The notes under the pieces: generated by a model | The model's database searches: none | Seen by the model: only the letters and a program-made list of their open reading frames with translations | What the model was told of the DNA's origin: nothing | DNA from: PFJX01 sp964393825 | GTDB taxonomy: Bacteria; Pseudomonadota; Gammaproteobacteria; Burkholderiales; Thiobacillaceae | DNA length: 64,000 nt | NCBI GenBank assembly: GCA_964393825.1 | Contig: CAYMUY010000002.1 | Span: 1 to 64,000 of the forward strand | Direction of reading: 5' to 3' | Part shown: in pieces, positions 62,916 through 64,000 of the stretch | Layout: each line of letters opens with the position of its first letter | How positions within the stretch are numbered: the stretch's first letter is position 1 | Translations under genes and position numbers: made by a program

Positions 62916-64000
62916 ATGACCCCCATCCGCACCACCTGCCCCTACTGTGGCGTCGGCTGCGGCGTGCTGGTAAGCCGCGACGACGCCCCCCTTTCTCAAG
63001 GGAAGGCGGGGGGGGGATTTGGCGACGCTCGCAGTGCCGCCGACCCTGGGAAAATCCCCTCTAACTTCTCTTTGGGAAAGGGGGGGACTCACTTCACCGT
63101 GCGCGGAGACCCCGCGCATCCGGCCAACCTGGGACGGCTGTGCTCCAAGGGCGCGGCACTGGGTGAGACCTTGAGCCTGGACGATCGCCTGCTGTATCCG
63201 GAAATCGAAGGCCGGCGCGTTGCCTGGGACGTGGCGATCGACAGCGTCGCGCAACGTTTTCGCCAGGTGATCGCCGAACACGGTCCCGACGCCGTGGCTT
63301 TCTACGTCTCCGGCCAGTTGCTGACCGAGGACTATTACGTCGCCAACAAGCTGATGAAAGGCTTCATCGGCTCCGGCAACATCGATACCAATTCGCGCCT
63401 GTGCATGTCCTCCGCCGTGGTCGGCCACAAGCGCGCCTTCGGCAGCGACACCGTGCCCGGTTGCTACGAAGACCTGGAAATCGCCGATCTCGTGGTGCTC
63501 ACCGGCTCCAACACCGCCTGGGCGCATCCCGTGATATTCCAGCGCATCGTCGCCGCGAAGAAGGCGCGTCCGTCAATGAAGGTGGTCGTGATCGACCCGC
63601 GCCGCACGGCCACCTGCGAGATCCTGCAATCCGACTCCGATCTGCATCTGGCGATCAAGCCGGGCACGGATGCCTGGTTGTTCAACGGCCTGCTCAATCA
63701 TCTGCGCAGGGAGGGCGACAACAACGGCGGCATCGACTGGAGCTATCTGGAAAACCATGTCGAGGGTTTCGGCGCCGCGCTGGAGGAAGTCGGCGGCCTG
63801 AGTATCACCAGGGTCGCGCTGAAATGCGGCCTGGCGGAAGCCGATGTAGCCGAGTTCTACCGTCTGTTTACGCAAACGCCGAGGACTGTCACGGTGTTTT
63901 CCCAGGGCATCAACCAGTCCTCCTCGGGCGTCGACAAGGTCAACAGCATCCTCAACGCGCACCTGGCCACGGGCCGGGTCGGCCTGCCCGGCGCCTCGCC
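62916..64000 (+). CDS. nasA: Assimilatory nitrate reductase catalytic subunit, N-terminal part, with in-frame repeat insertion (partial)
   Basis: The first 361 residues of a molybdopterin (MGD) and [4Fe-4S] enzyme that reduces nitrate to nitrite; the gene continues beyond the window. Cluster cysteines are C8, C11, C15 (CPYCGVGC) and C76 (RLCSKG). In relatives about 27 residues separate the third and fourth; here 60 do. The extra 33-34 residues (about 24-57) are encoded by a GC-rich inverted repeat, and the frame stays open throughout. Later motifs are normal (CMSSAVVGHKRAFGSD, VVVIDPRRTATCE, FSQGINQSSSG). Whether cluster binding survives is unknown. ATG 62916 with CATCC upstream, no good ribosome site. 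Confidence 0.9.
   Translation, partial: MTPIRTTCPYCGVGCGVLVSRDDAPLSQGKAGGGFGDARSAADPGKIPSNFSLGKGGTHFTVRGDPAHPANLGRLCSKGAALGETLSLDDRLLYPEIEGRRVAWDVAIDSVAQRFRQVIAEHGPDAVAFYVSGQLLTEDYYVANKLMKGFIGSGNIDTNSRLCMSSAVVGHKRAFGSDTVPGCYEDLEIADLVVLTGSNTAWAHPVIFQRIVAAKKARPSMKVVVIDPRRTATCEILQSDSDLHLAIKPGTDAWLFNGLLNHLRREGDNNGGIDWSYLENHVEGFGAALEEVGGLSITRVALKCGLAEADVAEFYRLFTQTPRTVTVFSQGINQSSSGVDKVNSILNAHLATGRVGLPGAS
62986..63086. repeat. 101-bp imperfect inverted repeat inside nasA
   Basis: Left end CCCCCCTTTCTCAAGGG and right end CTTTGGGAAAGGGGGGG are imperfect reverse complements. Inner parts (GGGGGGGGATTT and AAAATCCCCT) also pair. The element lies wholly inside nasA codons 24-57, adds residues APLSQGKAGGG...SLGKGG and contains no stop in this frame. 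It looks like a non-autonomous palindromic repeat. No target-site duplication was seen. Confidence 0.75.

Noticed and set aside
62841..63527. nasA as a pseudogene because of the repeat insertion
   Set aside because: The reading frame is open from 62916 to the window end and downstream motifs are conserved, so the insertion keeps frame. I treat it as a gene with an unusual insert.

Overview
The window is GC-rich DNA, almost completely filled with genes, from what looks like a betaproteobacterium. Pointers are the gene set (hda, lptM-lysA with divergent cyaY, a histone H1-like Lys/Ala-rich protein, DUF4124, an AlgZ/AlgR-type LytTR pair, exosortase-A-type PEP-CTERM genes) and assimilatory nirBD-nasA. 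A class I fructose-bisphosphatase with a LysR-type operator and a sulfate-activation gene suggest an autotrophic or sulfur-handling lifestyle. That is inference, and I do not assign a genus. No rRNA, tRNA, CRISPR array, phage or IS transposase was seen.

Layout. 1-9839: end of oligopeptidase A, trxC, lipB, an asparagine-synthase-like protein without the glutaminase cysteine, a DUF4124-glutaredoxin protein, hda, a glycosyltransferase, two small conserved proteins, secA and a DUF721 protein. 9864-19844: aroK, then a surface-polysaccharide/PEP-CTERM block with a beta-helix protein, three VanZ-type or ligase membrane proteins, an exosortase-associated O-glycosylation ligase and two PEP-CTERM substrate proteins. 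The exosortase itself is not here. 19920-30880: a DHH phosphoesterase next to a SAT/APS-kinase fusion, mpl, a four-gene MCE (Mla-type) lipid transporter, a frameshifted yqiA, an RNB-domain nuclease and a TonB-like protein. 30990-39463: fbp, then a long minus-strand run from rpmE through a PMT-type glycosyltransferase, mobA, yidD, a STAS protein and hslV to an HPr-rel-A-type cassette (PqqD-like, HprK-like kinase, nucleotidyltransferase) and a Tat-like exported protein. 39551-49366: fructosamine-kinase-like protein, DUF971, LytTR two-component pair, argH, two cNMP-binding proteins, cyaY/lptM/lysA, the H1-like protein and two uncharacterised proteins. 49780-59718: a large helical-repeat protein, dbpA, glutaredoxin, a CobW GTPase, a small cytochrome c, a DUF255 protein and a REC-PAS-GGDEF-EAL protein. 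60028-64000: nirB, nirD and the start of nasA.

Themes. Near-consensus sigma-54 promoters (GG-N10-GC) lie in front of both PEP-CTERM genes and nirB, with weaker ones before the Tat-like exported protein and a small protein at 48020. The nirB leader ends in a strong terminator just before the ribosome binding site, so nirBD-nasA is probably controlled by antitermination. Short palindromic repeats have entered or abut coding sequence: one appears to supply the N-terminus of lipB, another lies between nirD and nasA, and a 101-bp GC-rich inverted repeat lies in frame inside the Fe-S domain of nasA. The least understood system is the HPr-rel-A-type cassette at 32046-35052, which replaces hslU after hslV and resembles the kinase, RRE and nucleotidyltransferase set of phosphorylated-peptide pathways.
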